Source: Chryseosolibacter sp049791675 (GTDB taxonomy: Bacteria; Bacteroidota; Bacteroidia; Cytophagales; Cyclobacteriaceae). From it: a stretch of 64,000 nt of DNA. The stretch is from NCBI GenBank assembly GCA_049791675.1, contig JBARAD010000141.1:62001-126000 (forward strand), in the 5' to 3' direction. A program made the position numbers and the translations under genes. Below the pieces are notes generated by a model. It worked only from the letters and a program-made list of their open reading frames with translations, searched no databases and was not told the origin of the DNA. Positions 61,316-64,000 of this stretch are shown here, piece by piece; positions within the stretch are counted from its first letter, which is position 1; the number at the start of each line of letters is the position of its first letter.

Positions 61316-61401
61316 GAGTCTGGTTATATCGGTTAATACTGCAAAAGGGAAAAAAAGAACCGCTTTTGGAGATAAATTATCATTTTTGATCCCACGACGG
61401 G

Positions 61402-62478
61402 ATGAAACCCGATCCCGAAGATAGCGACAATATAGTTATGGCTGACAAAAGACTGGAAATCAAACAATTAGGTGAATTCGGATTGATTGACCGCATCCGG
61501 CGCAAGTTTTCTGTAAGCCAGCCTAATTCCGTATTCGGCATCGGCGATGATGCGGCTGTGATCGAAACCGGAAATGATTTCCTGCTGGTTGCAACGGACA
61601 TGCTGGTGGAGGGAGTTCACTTTGATCTGACGTATACGCCCATCCATCACCTGGGTTACAAGGCGGTAGCGGTCAACGTGTCGGATATTGCTGCCATGAA
61701 CGGAAAGGCAGAACAGATCACTGTCAGCATTGCATTGAGTAATCGTTTTTCGGTGGAAGCCGTGGATGCCCTCTATGACGGGATTAAAGCTGCCTGTCAG
61801 AATTACAAGATTGACCTCGTTGGCGGAGACACTACTTCTTCTACATCGGGGCTGATCATTTCCATTACCGCGCTGGGCCGTGTCGCCAGGGAAAAAGTAG
61901 CTTACCGGCACGGGGCAAAAGAGCACGATATCGTCTGTGTAACAGGCGATCTCGGGGGAGCTTTTGTGGGATTGCAGGTATTGGAGCGCGAGAAACAGGT
62001 CTTTCTCTCGAATCCGGAGATGCAGCCGGGCCTGGAGAAGTATGATTATATCGTCGGGCGCCAACTCAAACCGGAGGCGCGGACAGAAATTATTTATGAT
62101 CTCGAGGAGTTCGGGGTGATCCCGACCTCGATGATTGACATTTCCGACGGGCTTGCTTCGGAGCTATTGCATCTCTCGAACGAATCGAATGTCGGGGTAC
62201 GAATCTATGAAGAGAAAGTTCCGGTAGATCAACTCACGTATGAAACCGCGGTAGAGTTCAAGCTCGACCCGATCACATGCGCGCTGAACGGTGGCGAAGA
62301 CTACGAGTTACTTTTCACCATCAACAAGGCGGACCAGGAAAGGCTGAAGAATCACCCGGATATCCATATGATCGGCTACGTCCACGCGCGCACCGATCAA
62401 AATGTAATGATAACAAAACAGGGCAATGTTGTTCCGCTGCGCGCGCAGGGCTGGGACCACTTTATCGGTAAGCAGTAG
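61402..62478 (+). CDS. thiL: Thiamine-monophosphate kinase
   Basis: 358 residues, or 346 from ATG 61438 (MADKRLEIKQL), which matches family starts better. It phosphorylates thiamine monophosphate to thiamine diphosphate. Motifs: FGIGDDAAVIE, DMLVEGVHFDLTYTP (metal and ATP site), VGGDTTSS, and SMIDISDGLASELLHL. Full length. Convergent with the small protein at 62517. Confidence 0.94.
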   Translation: MKPDPEDSDNIVMADKRLEIKQLGEFGLIDRIRRKFSVSQPNSVFGIGDDAAVIETGNDFLLVATDMLVEGVHFDLTYTPIHHLGYKAVAVNVSDIAAMNGKAEQITVSIALSNRFSVEAVDALYDGIKAACQNYKIDLVGGDTTSSTSGLIISITALGRVAREKVAYRHGAKEHDIVCVTGDLGGAFVGLQVLEREKQVFLSNPEMQPGLEKYDYIVGRQLKPEARTEIIYDLEEFGVIPTSMIDISDGLASELLHLSNESNVGVRIYEEKVPVDQLTYETAVEFKLDPITCALNGGEDYELLFTINKADQERLKNHPDIHMIGYVHARTDQNVMITKQGNVVPLRAQGWDHFIGKQ

Positions 62479-62516
62479 GCACCACCAACCCGGATCTCTG
62501 TCGAAGGTGGACGATC

Positions 62517-62879
62517 TCAGTCCTCCGGAAACGGAATAAAAACAAAATTCGTAAAATCCTCGTCGACAACGAACAAACAACAGAACTCATCAGGATCTTT
62601 GAAGGCATTTTTGAAGTCTTCCTCATGCTCGATCAGATTGCGCTGAACAAATTCATCGAGAAAGGAAGCGTAATATTTCCATTCTGTCCGGGCAGTTTTA
62701 GGATCGATTAACAGTTGGCCTATGGGCTGATCTACCTTGCAAATCGGAAAAATGGGGAAGGTGGAGAATCCTCTTTTGCGGATCTGGTAGGAAGCTTCTT
62801 TGAGGGTATCTGCAACTTTCACAAAGTCCCGCGAGATGGTGCCAAGATATTTTCCATTTAATTCCGGATCGTTTTGCAT
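62517..62879 (-). CDS. Conserved protein of unknown function
   Basis: 120 residues, no signal peptide. Order: N-terminal helix (LGTISRDFVKVADTLKEASYQIRK), a beta strand segment (FPIFPICKVDQPIGQLLI) and an acidic C-terminus (CCLFVVDEDFTNFVFIPFPED). I recall similar short proteins in Cytophagales without a function. Single gene. Confidence 0.65.
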   Translation of the reverse strand: MQNDPELNGKYLGTISRDFVKVADTLKEASYQIRKRGFSTFPIFPICKVDQPIGQLLIDPKTARTEWKYYASFLDEFVQRNLIEHEEDFKNAFKDPDEFCCLFVVDEDFTNFVFIPFPED

Positions 62880-63080
62880 ATTCCTTTAGTATAATTGCCG
62901 CTAAAATAATCTATTCCTGCAAACCATAATTTTCCGGCCGGATTTCCTATGTTTAAGGTCACGGTCAGAAAGCGATGCCAGAAATGACATCAATTGGGAC
63001 GGTCGCACGGAAAGATAAACTATGGTATAATTACCGTCCGCTTTCAAATTCTTTCAATAACAATTCAGACTCGAAAAAAA

Positions 63081-64000
63081 TTGCAAACGTATATCACCTT
63101 TCTTGGCAAAAGTTCATTTTTTCTCCTGTTGTTCGTTCTGCTGTGTGCGTCAGGGATTGCACAGAAGAAGAACGAGCAATTCCAGCTGCACATTCGCGAA
63201 GCCACATCCCCCATTATCATCGATGGCATGATGGATGAGGTTGCGTGGGAAGAAGCCGAAGTCGCCACTGACTTCTACATGATGCTTCCGATGGATACCA
63301 GCAAGGCGAATGTGAGGACGGATGTACGCATGGCATACGATAAGGATAATTTGTATCTCATCGCCATTAACTATCATGCTGTTCCCGGCCCTTATATGGT
63401 TGAATCACTGCGCCGGGATTTTGCTTTCGGGAAGAATGATAATTTCCTGCTGTTCATGGACCCGTTTAACGACCTCACAAACGGATTCTCTTTTGGAGCA
63501 AACGCTGCGGGCGCACAATGGGACGGGATTATGTACGAAGGCGGGAAGGTCGATCTCAGCTGGGACAACAAGTGGCGATCAGAAGTGAAAAATTACGAGG
63601 ACAAATGGGTGTTTGAAATGGCCGTTCCCTTTAAAACCATCCGTTATAAAAAAGGAATCACTACATGGGGAATAAATTTCAGCAGGCTCGACCTTAAAAC
63701 AACGGAAAAATCAAGCTGGACACCTGTGCCGAGACAATTTCCGTCGGCAGCCCTCGCGTATACCGGAAATCTCGTTTGGGACAGGCCGCCGCCGCCAGCG
63801 GGGGCTAATATTTCAGTCATTCCCTATACCCTGGGTGCTGTAACACGTAATCACGAACGCGGTATTGGAACGAAAAGCCGTGCTGATATCGGAGGCGACG
63901 CAAAGTTTTCGCTCACGTCGTCACTCAACCTCGATGTGACCATTAATCCTGATTTTTCACAGGTTGAAGTCGACCGACAGGTGACAAACCTCGATCGGTT
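63081..64000 (+). CDS. DUF5916-type outer-membrane protein, 3' end cut by window
   Basis: The frame is open from TTG 63081 to the right edge (306 codons). No ATG precedes the signal peptide, so the TTG (M-QTYITFLGKSSFFLLLFVL...) is the best start. The signal ends around SGIAQKK. Residues about 35-220 are a CBM9-like sugar-binding domain (PIIIDGMMDEVAWEEAEVAT, DNLYLIAINY, DDNFLLFMDPF-like segment) followed by the start of the DUF5916 barrel (NISVIPYTLGAV, SLTSSLNLDVTINPDFSQVEVD). Function unknown, possibly a beta-barrel importer. Confidence 0.8.
   Translation, partial: MQTYITFLGKSSFFLLLFVLLCASGIAQKKNEQFQLHIREATSPIIIDGMMDEVAWEEAEVATDFYMMLPMDTSKANVRTDVRMAYDKDNLYLIAINYHAVPGPYMVESLRRDFAFGKNDNFLLFMDPFNDLTNGFSFGANAAGAQWDGIMYEGGKVDLSWDNKWRSEVKNYEDKWVFEMAVPFKTIRYKKGITTWGINFSRLDLKTTEKSSWTPVPRQFPSAALAYTGNLVWDRPPPPAGANISVIPYTLGAVTRNHERGIGTKSRADIGGDAKFSLTSSLNLDVTINPDFSQVEVDRQVTNLDR

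Overview
The window reads as a chromosomal segment of a free-living Bacteroidota, most likely of the order Cytophagales. The evidence is a SusC/SusD pair, several TonB-dependent receptors, DUF4249, DUF4199 and DUF5916 families, a 7TM-DISM sensor, many lipoproteins with a short lipobox, and promoters of the Bacteroidota type (TTG, about 19 bases, TAnnTTTG). This placement is inference from gene content; no rRNA or tRNA gene was seen. Genes are dense on both strands. No integrase, intact insertion sequence or CRISPR array was found.

Layout. 1-4745 (minus): the front of a complex I operon, nuoA-B-CD-E-F, running off the left edge, with a fused NuoCD like that of E. coli. 4874-10834: a CBS-domain protein, a SemiSWEET sugar transporter, an Hsp20-like protein, a serine hydrolase, a NUMOD4/HNH protein, and a minus-strand group of zinc-ribbon protein, sulfotransferase-like protein and class IV aminotransferase. 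11004-17997 (plus): a short SSB, then a tight row of BatA/VWA membrane protein, a dihydroorotase homologue lacking its metal ligands, two DUF4199 membrane proteins and a glycosyltransferase, with a second glycosyltransferase after a heptamer repeat. 18102-21616: a bestrophin-like protein, then MFS, ArsR and Old Yellow Enzyme genes in one minus-strand unit. 21637-28650 (minus): a secreted protein, an STN-containing TonB receptor, a DUF4249 lipoprotein and an MG2/plug-like surface protein. 28796-33552 (minus): pheT, a coiled-coil protein, zapA and rny, closed by a clear terminator. 33805-36840: DUF1684, a serine hydrolase, radC and rpsT.

37021-42427 (plus): an S1/P1-type nuclease or phospholipase C, a very large lipoprotein joining a sorbosone dehydrogenase propeller to a cytochrome c, and a fatty acid hydroxylase. 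42532-53927 (plus) is the most interesting part: a 7TM-DISM receptor whose cytoplasmic end is a transposase-type zinc ribbon, followed by a polysaccharide utilisation locus (SusC, SusD, LamG surface lipoprotein, two GH144/glycoamylase-like lipoproteins) that probably handles beta-1,2-glucan. 54211-64000: a response regulator, two paralogous four-helix membrane proteins, a nitrilase-family amidohydrolase, aminopeptidase P, DUF4198, RidA, an A-type iron-sulfur carrier, methylmalonyl-CoA epimerase, a 50-residue lipoprotein, thiL and the start of a DUF5916 outer-membrane protein.

The best candidates for new biology are the 7TM-DISM/zinc-ribbon fusion beside the glucan locus, the pseudo-dihydroorotase in the BatA/DUF4199/glycosyltransferase row, the MG2/plug protein beside its TonB receptor, and several unrelated degenerate short-period repeats (7, 7, 9 and 10 bases) confined to intergenic DNA.
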